64,000 nucleotides of DNA, from the NCBI RefSeq assembly GCF_001907195.1, contig NZ_LVWA01000003.1:310001-374000 (forward strand), in the 5' to 3' direction. Shown in pieces: positions 26,428-36,366 of the stretch (position 1 is its first letter; the number at the start of each line of letters is the position of its first letter). Source of the DNA: Pontibacter flavimaris (lineage in GTDB: Bacteria > Bacteroidota > Bacteroidia > Cytophagales > Hymenobacteraceae). The notes under the pieces are model-generated. The model worked only from the letters and a program-made list of their open reading frames with translations, had not been told where the DNA came from and ran no database searches. The position numbers were made by a program, and so were the translations under genes.

Positions 26428-29400
26428 ATGTTTCAGAAGATTATTAGTTTCTCCATACATAACAAACTGGTGGTGGGGCTGATGGTGCTGGCATTGGTGG
26501 TGGTGGGTATTTACAACCTCACCAAACTGCCCGTAGATGCCGTACCCGACATCACCAACAACCAGGTGCAGGTGGTCACTTCCTCGCCCACGCTGGCGGC
26601 CCAGGAGGTAGAGCGCTTCATCACCACCCCCATAGAAATTGCCCTTGCCAACGTGCCCGACGCCATTGAGATGCGCTCGGTGTCGCGCTTTGGCTTATCC
26701 GTAATCACCGTCGTTTTTGAGGACGGCGTAGACATTTACCTGGCCCGCCAGCTCATCAAGGAGCGCCTCGACCTGGCCGTGGAGGAGATTCCGCCGGGGG
26801 TAGGCACACCCGAAATGGCCCCTGTCAGCACCGGCCTCGGGGAGATTTACCAGTACACCATCCACGCGAAGGAAGGAAGCACCAAGGAGTACACACCCAT
26901 GGAGCTACGCACTATCCAAGATTGGATCGTGCGCCGGCAACTGCTCGGAACGCCCGGCGTGGCCGACGTAAGCAGCTTTGGCGGCTTTTTGAAAGAGTAT
27001 GAAGTGGCCCTGAACCCGGACCGCCTCCGCAGCCTGAACCTGACCGTGCCCGACGTGCTGGAGGCCATCAGCATGAATAATGAGAACACCGGTGCCGCCT
27101 ATATCGAAAAAAACAACAGCGCCTTCTTTATCCGTGGCCTGGGTATGGTGAACGAGCTCGGTGACATTGAGCAGATCGTGATCAACAACCGCAATGGTGT
27201 GCCGGTGCTGGTGAGCGATGTGGCGGAGGTAAAGTATGGCCACCCCGTGCGCTATGGTGCGCTTACCCGCAACAATGAGGGCGAAGTGGTGGGCGGCATC
27301 GTGCTCATGTACAAAGACGCCAACTCCTCGCAGGTGATCAAGGAGGTGCAGGAGCGGGTAAAGACCATTCAGGCATCGCTGCCCGAAGGCCTGGAGATCA
27401 GCGCCTATCTCGACCGCAGCGAACTGGTAGACAGGGCTGTGAACACGGTCATCAAAAACTTGATAGAAGGCGGCCTGATCGTGGTGTTTGTGCTGGTGCT
27501 CATGCTGGGCAACCTGCGGGCCGGCCTGGTGGTAGCCTCGGTTATCCCGCTCTCCATGCTGTTTGCCATCACCATGATGAACCTGTTTGGCGTATCGGGC
27601 AACCTGATGAGCCTGGGCGCGATCGACTTCGGCCTGATCGTGGACGGCTCGGTGATTATTGTGGAGTCTGTGCTGCACTTTATCGTGGCCAAGAACGCCA
27701 ACCTGCCGCTCCGAAAGCTCACGCAGCGGGAAATGGACCTGGAAGTGGAAAGCGCCGCCTCCAAGATTATGAACTCCGCCGCCTTCGGCATGATCATTAT
27801 CCTCATCGTTTACCTGCCGATTCTGGCGCTGGTAGGCATTGAGGGCAAGATGTTCCGGCCGATGGCGCAGACCGTGAGCTTTGCCATTATCGGCGCGCTC
27901 ATCCTTTCGCTTACCTATGTGCCGATGATCTCCACGCTGGTGCTGAGCAAAAAGACAAAGCACAAGCGCAACATCTCCGACCGGCTCATGGACAAGATCA
28001 TGTACTATTACCAGCCGGTCATCAAGTTTGCCCTGCGCAGCAAAGCACTGATCCTGGGAATGGCGCTCGGCCTGCTGGCCCTCAGCCTGGTAGTGTTCAG
28101 CCGCATGGGCGGGGAGTTTATCCCGCAGCTGGATGAGGGTGACTTTGCCATGGACCTGCGCCTGGTGCCCGGAGCATCGCTTGAGCAAACGATCCAAACC
28201 ACCCTAAAGGCCAGTGAGATATTGCAGAAAAACTTTCCGGAGGTGAAGGAAGTGATCGGCAAGATCGGAACAGCCGAGATACCGACCGACCCCATGCCGA
28301 TTGAGGCAGCCGACGTGATGATCCTGCTTAAACCCCGCGAAGAATGGACCAGCGCCAGCACCCGCGAGGAACTGGCAGCCAAGATGGATTCTGCGCTGCA
28401 GGTGCTGCCAGGCGTGAACTATGGTTTTCAGCAGCCCATCCAGCTACGCTTTAACGAACTGATCACGGGTGCCCGACAGGATGTGGCCGTCAAAATCTAT
28501 GGCGAGGATCTGAACGAGCTGAGTGCGCTGGCAAGCGAGGCAGAACGCCTGATTCGCCCGGTGCAGGGCGCGCAGGACCTCTTTGTGGAGGAGGTGACGG
28601 GCTTGCCGCAGATTGTGGTGGAGTATAAACGCGAGCGACTGGCACAGTATGGCCTACAGGTAGTGGACGTGAACCGCGTGCTGCGCACGGCCTTTGCCGG
28701 CGAAACCGCAGGTTCGGTGTACGAGGGGGATCGCCGCTTTGACGTGGTGGTGCGCCTGCAGCAGGATTCTCGCCAGAACCTGAACGATATTGAGGAACTC
28801 TTCGTGCCGCTGCCAAACGGTGGCCAAGTGCCGCTGCTACAGGTAGCTGACATCCGTGTGGAGAATGGGCCCATGCAGATTTCCCGCGAGGAAGGCCGCC
28901 GCCGCATTGTGGTCGGCTTTAACGTGCGCGACCGCGACGTGGAGTCGATCGTGGAGGAGGTAAAGCTAAAGCTGGAGCAGGAGCTAAAACTGCCCGCCGG
29001 CTACTACATCACCTATGGCGGTCAGTTTGAGAACCTGGTAAACGCCAAGCAGCGCCTGCAGATCGCGGTGCCGGCGGCGTTGCTGCTCATCCTGGTGCTT
29101 TTATACTTTACCTTCAGGTCGATGAAGCAGGGGCTGCTCATTTTCACGGCCATACCGCTGGCTGCCATCGGAGGCATCTTTGCCCTCTGGCTGCGCGATA
29201 TGCCGTTCAGTATATCGGCCGGAGTCGGCTTCATTGCCCTGTTCGGGGTGGCGGTGCTGAACGGCATCGTACTGATCGGCTACCTGAACCAGCTCAAACG
29301 GGAGGGATGGGACGATGTGTATGAACGGGTGATCGAGGGCACCACCGTGCGCCTTCGCCCGGTGCTCATGACGGCCTCCGTGGCAGCCCTGGGCTTCCTG

Positions 29401-30813
29401 CCGATGGCGCTCTCCGGGTCTGCCGGGGCAGAGGTGCAGCGGCCACTGGCCACGGTGGTGATCGGGGGCCTGGTAACCTCCACGATGCTAACGCTGGTGG
29501 TGCTGCCGGTGCTTTACTTCATCTTTACTTCCAAAGAGGAGAAAAAAGCACAAATTGTTAGGGTACACCCGGTTGTGCTGCTTCTCTTAAGTATAGGTTT
29601 ATACTTTGGCGGCGGCCTTTCCACTCAGGCACAGGAGGCGCCGCAGCAGCTGGATCTGCAGGGAGCTTTGCAATATGCGCGCGAGAACAACCCTACGCTC
29701 CGCGCGGCACAGCTGGAAACCGAACGGCAAAGGGCCCTGAAGGGAGCGGCCTACGATCTGCCCAAGACCAGCCTGAACTATAAGCGCGGCCAGGTCAGTA
29801 CCGCAGAGACGGATGAGGAGATCACCATCGCACAGCAATTCGCTTTTCCGACCGTGTATGGGCGGCAAGCCAGGCTAGCCGATGCACATGCCACACAGGC
29901 GGAGATCCGGCAACGGCTGACGGAGCGGCAGGTGCTGCGCGATGTGAAGCTGGCTTTTGAGCAGTGGCAGCACATGCAGGGCAGGCGGCAGCTTATACTT
30001 GCCCAGGACTCGCTCTTCGCCAACTTTGAGCGGGCAGCCCGCGTGCGGGAACGCGCCGGCGAAACGGGAGCCCTGGAGCGCGCCACAGCAGAGGCCAAGC
30101 GACTGGGCATGCAAGCCGAGCTGGCACAAGCCACCGCTGACGCAACCATAGCGGAAACCCGCCTGCGCCAGCTGCTGCACGCACCCGAGGGAGCTGTGTA
30201 TTTTGCCGCGGCCCCGCAACAGAAGTATACCTCCCAGGTATTGACCGACACAACCGCCGCACACGTATGGCTGCAGCTGCTGCAAAGCGAGGTGCAGGTG
30301 GCGCAGCAGGAAACCAAGCTTGAGAAGGCCAGGCTGCTGCCGGACTTTAGCATCGGCTACTTCAACCAGACCTTTATCGGCGAGAGCCCGGGGCACGACC
30401 CGTCACGGGTTTACGGCAACTCCGACCGCTTTACGGGTGTGGAGGCAGGCATTTCGGTGCCGCTCTGGTTCGGAGCGCAGAAATCGAAGATAACGGCGGC
30501 ACGCCTGCATGAGCAGGCAGTACAGAAGCAGGCGGAGGCGCGCGAACGTAGCCTCGAAACCGACTTGAAAAACGCCTTGCAGGAGCTGGAGAAGCAGGCG
30601 CAGCAGCTTCAGTACTACGAGCAGGGGGCGCTGCAGCAGGCGGCGCAGCTCGAGAAGGCCGCTGACATCAGTTTCAGGCTGGGAGAGGTGGATTACGTGG
30701 AGTTTGTGCAAGCCATGGAGCAGGCCTACACGCTGCGCCTGCAGTACCTCAACGCCCTCCTGCATTATAACCAGAGCATCATCAACCTACAGTTTTTAAC
30801 CGGAGAAGAATAA
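26428..30813 (+). CDS. CusA/CzcA-family RND metal efflux pump fused to a TolC-like outer-membrane domain
   Basis: The 1461-residue protein has a full RND heavy-metal pump (about 1-1045) with twelve helices and the proton-relay segment AIDFGLIVDGSVIIVES in helix 4. An extra hydrophobic segment (VVLLLLSIGLYFGGGL) ends in STQAQE, followed by a TolC-family coiled-coil/barrel domain (about 1075-1461, LQGALQYARENNPTL). The pump moves Cu+, Ag+ or divalent cations from the periplasm or cytoplasm. A cleavable internal signal at AQA-QE could free the TolC part. The adaptor gene follows two bases later. The fused arrangement occurs in other Bacteroidota (general knowledge). Confidence 0.9.
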   Translation: MFQKIISFSIHNKLVVGLMVLALVVVGIYNLTKLPVDAVPDITNNQVQVVTSSPTLAAQEVERFITTPIEIALANVPDAIEMRSVSRFGLSVITVVFEDGVDIYLARQLIKERLDLAVEEIPPGVGTPEMAPVSTGLGEIYQYTIHAKEGSTKEYTPMELRTIQDWIVRRQLLGTPGVADVSSFGGFLKEYEVALNPDRLRSLNLTVPDVLEAISMNNENTGAAYIEKNNSAFFIRGLGMVNELGDIEQIVINNRNGVPVLVSDVAEVKYGHPVRYGALTRNNEGEVVGGIVLMYKDANSSQVIKEVQERVKTIQASLPEGLEISAYLDRSELVDRAVNTVIKNLIEGGLIVVFVLVLMLGNLRAGLVVASVIPLSMLFAITMMNLFGVSGNLMSLGAIDFGLIVDGSVIIVESVLHFIVAKNANLPLRKLTQREMDLEVESAASKIMNSAAFGMIIILIVYLPILALVGIEGKMFRPMAQTVSFAIIGALILSLTYVPMISTLVLSKKTKHKRNISDRLMDKIMYYYQPVIKFALRSKALILGMALGLLALSLVVFSRMGGEFIPQLDEGDFAMDLRLVPGASLEQTIQTTLKASEILQKNFPEVKEVIGKIGTAEIPTDPMPIEAADVMILLKPREEWTSASTREELAAKMDSALQVLPGVNYGFQQPIQLRFNELITGARQDVAVKIYGEDLNELSALASEAERLIRPVQGAQDLFVEEVTGLPQIVVEYKRERLAQYGLQVVDVNRVLRTAFAGETAGSVYEGDRRFDVVVRLQQDSRQNLNDIEELFVPLPNGGQVPLLQVADIRVENGPMQISREEGRRRIVVGFNVRDRDVESIVEEVKLKLEQELKLPAGYYITYGGQFENLVNAKQRLQIAVPAALLLILVLLYFTFRSMKQGLLIFTAIPLAAIGGIFALWLRDMPFSISAGVGFIALFGVAVLNGIVLIGYLNQLKREGWDDVYERVIEGTTVRLRPVLMTASVAALGFLPMALSGSAGAEVQRPLATVVIGGLVTSTMLTLVVLPVLYFIFTSKEEKKAQIVRVHPVVLLLLSIGLYFGGGLSTQAQEAPQQLDLQGALQYARENNPTLRAAQLETERQRALKGAAYDLPKTSLNYKRGQVSTAETDEEITIAQQFAFPTVYGRQARLADAHATQAEIRQRLTERQVLRDVKLAFEQWQHMQGRRQLILAQDSLFANFERAARVRERAGETGALERATAEAKRLGMQAELAQATADATIAETRLRQLLHAPEGAVYFAAAPQQKYTSQVLTDTTAAHVWLQLLQSEVQVAQQETKLEKARLLPDFSIGYFNQTFIGESPGHDPSRVYGNSDRFTGVEAGISVPLWFGAQKSKITAARLHEQAVQKQAEARERSLETDLKNALQELEKQAQQLQYYEQGALQQAAQLEKAADISFRLGEVDYVEFVQAMEQAYTLRLQYLNALLHYNQSIINLQFLTGEE

Positions 30814-30815
30814 AC

Positions 30816-31985
30816 ATGAAACGATATATAATACCGGCAGCAATCGCCGCCATACTTTTCACCACGGCCTGTTCAGAGCAGGCAGAGACTACCCCAGAGA
30901 CAACGAAGGCTGAAGCTCCCGCTGCGGCCACAGCACCAGATGTAGTGCAGTTCTCCAAGGAAATGCAGCAGGTGAGCAAGCTAGAGGTAGGCCCCCTGGA
31001 GGAGCGCACGCTTTCCACCCGTGTGTCCGCCAAAGGGCAGCTGTCGTTGCCGCCGCAGGGTATGGCCAGTGTGAGCCCCTTAATGGGGGGGATGGTGCGC
31101 AGCATCCACGTGATAGAGGGTGACCTTGTGCAGAAAGGGAAGGTGCTGGCCACCATCGAAAATCCGGACCTGCTGCAGCTGCAGGAAGCCTATCTTTCAG
31201 CAAGCAGCCAGCTGGGTATGGCACGGCAGGAGTATGAGCGCCAGAAAATGCTTTCGGAGGAGCAGGTTGGCGCCCTGCGCAGGTACCAGCAGGCCACCAG
31301 CGAAGTAAAAGTGCTAGAGGCGAAGCTGAACTCGCTGCGGGAGCAGTTGCTGACGCTGGGCATCTCGCCTAAGAGCGTGGAGAACGGCCGCATCACGCGT
31401 ACCCTCAACCTCACGGCCCCCATTTCGGGTTACGTGCAATCCATCGCCATCAACCTGGGCTCGTTTGCAGAGCCAAACCAGCCTGTGCTGCAGATCATTG
31501 ACGACAGCCACCTGCACCTGGACCTAAATGTGTTCGAGAAAGATTTTTCGCGGCTGGAGAAAGGGCAGAAGGTAGTCTTCTCGCTGCCTAACGTGTCGGG
31601 GCAGGAGGTGGAGGCGGAGATCTTCGCCGTCGGGAAATCCTTTGCGGGCGAGACCCGCGTGGTGCCGGTGCATGCCGAGATAAAGGACAACCAGCACAAA
31701 GGCCTGCTGCCGGGCATGTACATCAACGGCCATATCCTGACGGGCAAACATGCGGCGACCTCCGTTCCGGAAGAGGCGGTCGTGCTGTACAAGAACAAAG
31801 CCTACGTTTTTCAGCAGCTCAGCGAGAACACGTTCAAAATGCTACCCGTGGAGACGGGCGTCACAGAGAATGGCTTTACCGAAATCCGTTTGGAGGAGGA
31901 ATTGCCACAGGATGCGCAGCTAGTGCAGAAAGGCGCCTCGTTTATACTTTCAGAGAAGATGAAGTCTGAGGTGGCGGAGGAATAG
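30816..31985 (+). CDS. RND efflux periplasmic adaptor (CusB-like)
   Basis: The 389-residue lipoprotein-type adaptor has a lipobox (LFTTAC, residues 14-19). Barrel-sandwich and lipoyl-like segments (GGMVRSIHVIEGDLVQKGKV, TAPISGYVQSIAINLGSFAE) follow, with a central coiled-coil hairpin (about 120-190) and a membrane-proximal end. It joins the RND pump to the outer-membrane channel and is the second gene of the metal efflux operon (two-base gap). The CusB-type methionine triad is not obvious, so the metal specificity is not fixed by this gene. Confidence 0.9.
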   Translation: MKRYIIPAAIAAILFTTACSEQAETTPETTKAEAPAAATAPDVVQFSKEMQQVSKLEVGPLEERTLSTRVSAKGQLSLPPQGMASVSPLMGGMVRSIHVIEGDLVQKGKVLATIENPDLLQLQEAYLSASSQLGMARQEYERQKMLSEEQVGALRRYQQATSEVKVLEAKLNSLREQLLTLGISPKSVENGRITRTLNLTAPISGYVQSIAINLGSFAEPNQPVLQIIDDSHLHLDLNVFEKDFSRLEKGQKVVFSLPNVSGQEVEAEIFAVGKSFAGETRVVPVHAEIKDNQHKGLLPGMYINGHILTGKHAATSVPEEAVVLYKNKAYVFQQLSENTFKMLPVETGVTENGFTEIRLEEELPQDAQLVQKGASFILSEKMKSEVAEE

Positions 31986-32010
31986 TTGCCTTGAAAAACC
32001 TGTAAAATCA

Positions 32011-32042
32011 GAAACGGCTCCCCATAAATGAGGAGCCGTTTC
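32011..32042 (+). terminator. Terminator after the efflux adaptor
   Basis: GAAACGGCTCC (32011-32021) pairs exactly with GGAGCCGTTTC (32032-32042) around a ten-base loop. Only a weak T-tract follows. It ends the efflux operon and may also serve the convergent esterase gene. Confidence 0.65.
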
Positions 32043-32153
32043 GTGTTTATGAAAATCAAGTTTTCAACTTTTAGCCATACTTACTAACGGCACTGGTTAT
32101 AGAAGGTTACGATATGGCTGAAAATTTCCGACTTTTTTCGAATCAAACTGATT

Positions 32154-32882
32154 TTATACTCCTGCAGCTACCGCTTCCTCCTGCAGGATCGGCCCCAGCA
32201 CCTCCCATACATTCTCAGCCAGTATCTTCTGGCCTTCCTCCGTCGGGTGGATGCCGTCGCCCTGGTTCAGGTCAGCCTCTCCGCCCACGCCTTCCAGCAG
32301 AAAAGGCACCAGCGCCACGCTTTCCTCTTCCGCCACACGGGTAAACACCTCCCGGAAATCCTTCGAATACTGCTGGCCCATACTTGGTGGCATCTGCATA
32401 CCGGTAAGTATAATTTTTACCTCGGGGTTGCTGGCGCGCACTTTCTGAATGATGGCCTTGAGATTGGCGTAGGTTTCCTCCGTGGAAATACCGCGCAAGC
32501 CATCATTGGCGCCGAGTTCCAGCACAAAAATATCCACGGGCTGCTTCTTCAGCAACCAATCGATGCGGCTCTTGCCTCCTGCCGTGGTTTCCCCGCTCAA
32601 TCCGGCGTTCACCACCTTGTAGGGCAGGTCCAGGGAGTCGATGCGCTGCTGTATGAGGCCGGGGAAGGCCAGGTCTGGCTGATCGAGCCCGTAGCCGGCC
32701 GTGAGGCTGTTGCCGAAGAAAAGGATGATCTGCGTCTCCGCCTCGGCTTTCGCGTCGGGACTTCCGGCGGCGCGTGTTTCCTTCTCTGCCGCTATATTCG
32801 CACTTGTCTGGCCTTCGCCACAGCCGTAAAAGGCGGTAAGGGCTGCCAATCCAAGGGTTAAAAACTGATTCTTTATCGTCAT
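32154..32882 (-). CDS. SGNH-family esterase/lysophospholipase, TesA-like lipoprotein
   Basis: The 242-residue protein has a lipobox near residue 21 (FYGC) and the SGNH blocks: FFGNSLTAGYGL (nucleophile Ser), GLSGETTAGG, ELGANDGLRG and DGIHPTEEG (Asp and His). This is the TesA group of arylesterases, thioesterases and lysophospholipases. It is divergent from an ABC transporter pair that looks like YbbA-YbbP. In Escherichia coli tesA is adjacent to ybbA-ybbP, so the association is conserved though the direction is the same. Confidence 0.88.
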   Translation of the reverse strand: MTIKNQFLTLGLAALTAFYGCGEGQTSANIAAEKETRAAGSPDAKAEAETQIILFFGNSLTAGYGLDQPDLAFPGLIQQRIDSLDLPYKVVNAGLSGETTAGGKSRIDWLLKKQPVDIFVLELGANDGLRGISTEETYANLKAIIQKVRASNPEVKIILTGMQMPPSMGQQYSKDFREVFTRVAEEESVALVPFLLEGVGGEADLNQGDGIHPTEEGQKILAENVWEVLGPILQEEAVAAGV

Positions 32883-33026
32883 CGTTTAATTTTTCCTAAA
32901 TTTATACTTGCCCTGGGCTAAACCTATAACGTACCCAAAGAGTTATTTTGTTCGGAGGATGCGCCTGCAGCGTTATACTTTGCGCGGGCCTTCTTGCTAT
33001 ATCAACCTAAAACCAAACAAATCAAA

Positions 33027-33725
33027 GTGCCTACCATACTTGAAATAAAAGACCTGAAGAAGACCTACGACAGCGGCGACCGACACCTGACCGTGCTGCA
33101 AGGTATAAATTTTTCGTTAGAGGCTGGGGATGTCTGCGCTATTGTAGGCCCCTCCGGCAGCGGCAAAACCACGCTGCTGGGCCTATGCGCCGGCCTCGAC
33201 AGGGCCTCCTCCGGTTCCGTTATACTTAATGGGATCAAACTGGACGACCTTTCAGAGGATGAGCGGGCGCAGGTGCGCAACCAATACGTAGGCTTTATCT
33301 TCCAGAATTTCCAGCTGATCCCCACGCTCACCGCCCTCGAGAACGTGATGGTGCCCCTGGAATTGCGCGGGGAGCGCAACGTGCAGCAGCAGGCGATGGA
33401 TTTGCTGGCACGCGTTGGCCTGGCGGAGCGGGCCGTGCATTACCCCACGCAGCTTTCCGGTGGCGAGCAGCAGCGGGTGTCGTTGGCAAGGGCCTTCTCT
33501 AACAGGCCGGCCATACTTTTTGCGGACGAGCCCACTGGCAACCTGGACGAGGAAACCGGCGAGCGCGTGGAGAAACTGCTCTTCGATCTGAACCGGGAGG
33601 CAGGCACCACACTGGTGCTGGTAACGCATGACCTGGAGCTGGCTGCCAAGACCGACCGCATCATCCGCATCAAAGGCGGCACAGTAGTTTCAGATGAAGT
33701 TACCTCTGTGGTTAACAACGGGTAA
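33027..33725 (+). CDS. ABC transporter ATP-binding protein, YbbA/LolD-like
   Basis: The protein (232 residues) is a single ABC ATPase. It has Walker A GPSGSGKTT, Q-loop FIFQNFQ, signature LSGGEQQRVSLARA, Walker B ILFADEPTG and a switch histidine in VTHDLE. I chose GTG 33027, directly before the first conserved strand. A TTG at 32994 would add eleven residues. The permease gene is 58 bases downstream. This pair belongs to the MacB/LolCDE-type extruder class, which releases lipids or toxic compounds from the inner membrane. Confidence 0.88.
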   Translation: MPTILEIKDLKKTYDSGDRHLTVLQGINFSLEAGDVCAIVGPSGSGKTTLLGLCAGLDRASSGSVILNGIKLDDLSEDERAQVRNQYVGFIFQNFQLIPTLTALENVMVPLELRGERNVQQQAMDLLARVGLAERAVHYPTQLSGGEQQRVSLARAFSNRPAILFADEPTGNLDEETGERVEKLLFDLNREAGTTLVLVTHDLELAAKTDRIIRIKGGTVVSDEVTSVVNNG

Positions 33726-33783
33726 AGTATAGAAGTATAAATAACTGCTTCACCCGAAATCCTTCACCTCAAAAAAAGATTCT

Positions 33784-36366
33784 GTGTCCGATACCACCCT
33801 ACATTTACCCCGAAAACGGCCTTTGCGCCTGCGCTGGCTCCTGAAAATGGCCTGGCGCGACAGCCGCCGCAACAGGGGCAGACTGGCGCTCTTCATCTCA
33901 TCCATCGTACTGGGCATTGCCGCGCTGGTGGCCATCAACTCCTTTGCCGACAACCTTCGCGCCGACATTGACAGCCAGGCGAAGTCGCTGATCGGGGCAG
34001 ACCTGGTGATTGCCGCCAACAAGGAGATAGAGGAAGACCAGCAGCAGTTGCTGGATTCTATTGCCGTGGGCGGCGACCGCTCCGATGAAGTGCGCTTTGT
34101 GTCGATGGTGCAGTTCAAGTCAACCGGCGGAACCCGGCTGGTGCAGGTGCGGGCGCTGGAGCGGGGTGGTTTTCCCTATTACGGTTCCATCGAGACGGAG
34201 CCCCAGCGTGCCAGCCATACTTTCAGGGAAGAGGGGCGTAAGGCGCTGGTAGACCAGACGCTGCTGCTGCAGTACAATGCCAAGCCCGGCGATTCGATAC
34301 AGGTGGGCAACCAGACGTTTGAGATCGCGGGGGCCTTGCATAAAATACCGGGCCAAACGGCCATGACAGCCACTATTGCGCCAGCTGTATACATTCCGCG
34401 CCACTACCTGGAGGAAACGGGCCTGGTGCAGAAAGGCAGCCGCGTGAGCTACTACCACTACTACAAACTACCCGCATCGATAGACCCGGACAAGCTGGTG
34501 AAGCGGCTGGAGAAACGGCTGGACGAGGCGGGCTTTGGCTATGACACCATCGAGAGCCGCAAGGAAAGCACCGGGAAATCGTATGAGGACCTGGCCCGCT
34601 TCCTGGCGCTGGTGGGATTTGTGGCCCTGCTGCTGGGGTGCGTGGGCGTGGCCAGCGCCGTGCATGTGTACATACGCGAGAAACTGGCGACTATTGGCGT
34701 GCTTCGCTGCCTGGGCGTGAGCGGCAAACAGGCCTTCCTGATCTACCTGTTCCAGGTGATTGCAATGGGGCTGATCGGCTCAGTGGTGGGTGCGCTGCTT
34801 GGCAGCCTGATCCAGTTATACTTGCCGGAGCTGTTCAAGACCTTCCTGCCGGTGGATGTGACGGTAGCGGTTTCCTGGTCAGCTATTCTGCAGGGGATTG
34901 CCATTGGCGTGGTGGTGGCCGTGCTTTTTGCGCTGCTTCCGCTGCTCTCCATCCGCAACATTTCGCCACTCATCACGCTACGGGCGGGCATAGAGCATGT
35001 GTCTAAACAGCCAGATAAGCTCCGTTGGGGCGTGTACTTCCTCATCGTCGCCTTTATTTTCCTGTTCTCCTACTTCCAACTGGGTACCTGGTTGCAGGCG
35101 CTGGCCTTTACCGGTGGCGTGTTTGTGGGCTTTGTGGTGCTGGCCCTGATTGCCCGTCTGATGATGTGGGTCGTGAAGCGCTTTTTCCCGGTGCACTGGG
35201 GCTATGTGTGGCGCCAGAGTCTTGCCAACTTGTATCGGCCAAACAACCAGACGCTGCTGCTCACGGTCTCCATCGGGCTGGGCACCGCGCTTATCGCCAC
35301 GCTGTTCCTGATGCAGCGCATTCTGCTGAGCGAGGTAGCCTTTGCCGCCAGCGAGAACCAGCCTAACATGGTGCTGTTCGACATTCAGTCCGCGCAGAAG
35401 GAGGCCGTTACCGACCTTGTCAGACAGGAGGGACTGCCGATTCTACAATCGGTGCCGGTGGTAACCATGCGCCTGGAGGAAATAAACGGCCTGACCGGTG
35501 CCAATGTTCGAGCTGATACCACCTTGGGGATTTCAGAAAGAGCCTTTACCCGGGAGTTTAGGGTCACCTACCGTGACTCGCTCATCAGTTCGGAGAAAAC
35601 GGTGGAAGGTACGTGGCAGGGAGAGGTTACGGATCCGAATGCGGCCATACCCATCTCTATAGAAGAAGGTTATGCCGAGCGACTTAAAGCCGGGCTTGGG
35701 GACACGCTGATCTTTAACGTGCAGGGCGCGCTGATTCCGACGGTTATTACCCACCTGCGGGAGATCGAGTGGAACCGCGTGCAGACGAACTTCCTGCTGC
35801 TGTTCCCGAAGGGGGTGCTGGAGGAAGCCCCGCAGTTTCATGTGCTGATGACGCGCACGGATACGGACGAGCAGGCAGCGCTTTTCCAGCAGGCGCTCGT
35901 GCGCCAGTTTCCCAACGTATCGGCCATCGACCTGGGGCTTATACTTGAAACGCTGGATGATATACTCGGCAAGATCTCTTTCGTGATTCGGTTCATGGCC
36001 CTCTTCAGCATTAGCACAGGACTGCTGGTGCTGATCGGCTCCATCAACAACAGCAAGTACCAGCGGGTGCAGGAAAGTGTATTATTACGCACACTAGGTG
36101 CCAGCCGCAGGCAGATCCTGGGCATAAACGCCTTCGAATACCTGCTGCTGGGCGCACTGGCTGCGGGCACGGGCATCATACTTTCTGTGGCGGCCAGCTG
36201 GGCCTTGGCTGTGTTCAGCTTTGAGGTGGCCTTCGTACCGGATCTGTCGCCGCTGTTGCCTGTATTTATCGGCATCACGGCGCTCACCGTCTTTATCGGG
36301 ATGCTCAACAGCCGGGGCATCCTCAACCGTCCGCCGCTGGAGGTACTGAGGCGGGAGGCCGCTTAA
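33784..36366 (+). CDS. ABC transporter permease, FtsX/YbbP-like
   Basis: The 860-residue permease has two FtsX-like units. A helix at about 35-55 precedes a large periplasmic domain (about 60-260) and a helix group around 275-400. A second group of helices lies in the 420-510 area, with a further periplasmic domain and C-terminal helices near 735-855. Start is a GTG; no ATG fits. It pairs with the ATPase just upstream. In E. coli YbbP shares this double layout and the locus next to tesA. Substrate unknown. Confidence 0.88.
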   Translation: MSDTTLHLPRKRPLRLRWLLKMAWRDSRRNRGRLALFISSIVLGIAALVAINSFADNLRADIDSQAKSLIGADLVIAANKEIEEDQQQLLDSIAVGGDRSDEVRFVSMVQFKSTGGTRLVQVRALERGGFPYYGSIETEPQRASHTFREEGRKALVDQTLLLQYNAKPGDSIQVGNQTFEIAGALHKIPGQTAMTATIAPAVYIPRHYLEETGLVQKGSRVSYYHYYKLPASIDPDKLVKRLEKRLDEAGFGYDTIESRKESTGKSYEDLARFLALVGFVALLLGCVGVASAVHVYIREKLATIGVLRCLGVSGKQAFLIYLFQVIAMGLIGSVVGALLGSLIQLYLPELFKTFLPVDVTVAVSWSAILQGIAIGVVVAVLFALLPLLSIRNISPLITLRAGIEHVSKQPDKLRWGVYFLIVAFIFLFSYFQLGTWLQALAFTGGVFVGFVVLALIARLMMWVVKRFFPVHWGYVWRQSLANLYRPNNQTLLLTVSIGLGTALIATLFLMQRILLSEVAFAASENQPNMVLFDIQSAQKEAVTDLVRQEGLPILQSVPVVTMRLEEINGLTGANVRADTTLGISERAFTREFRVTYRDSLISSEKTVEGTWQGEVTDPNAAIPISIEEGYAERLKAGLGDTLIFNVQGALIPTVITHLREIEWNRVQTNFLLLFPKGVLEEAPQFHVLMTRTDTDEQAALFQQALVRQFPNVSAIDLGLILETLDDILGKISFVIRFMALFSISTGLLVLIGSINNSKYQRVQESVLLRTLGASRRQILGINAFEYLLLGALAAGTGIILSVAASWALAVFSFEVAFVPDLSPLLPVFIGITALTVFIGMLNSRGILNRPPLEVLRREAA

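Noticed and set aside
26905..28197. 430-codon minus-strand frame inside the CusA-TolC gene
   Set aside because: It lies wholly inside a conserved pump gene, is rich in His and Gln as expected of an antisense shadow, and shows no family motif.
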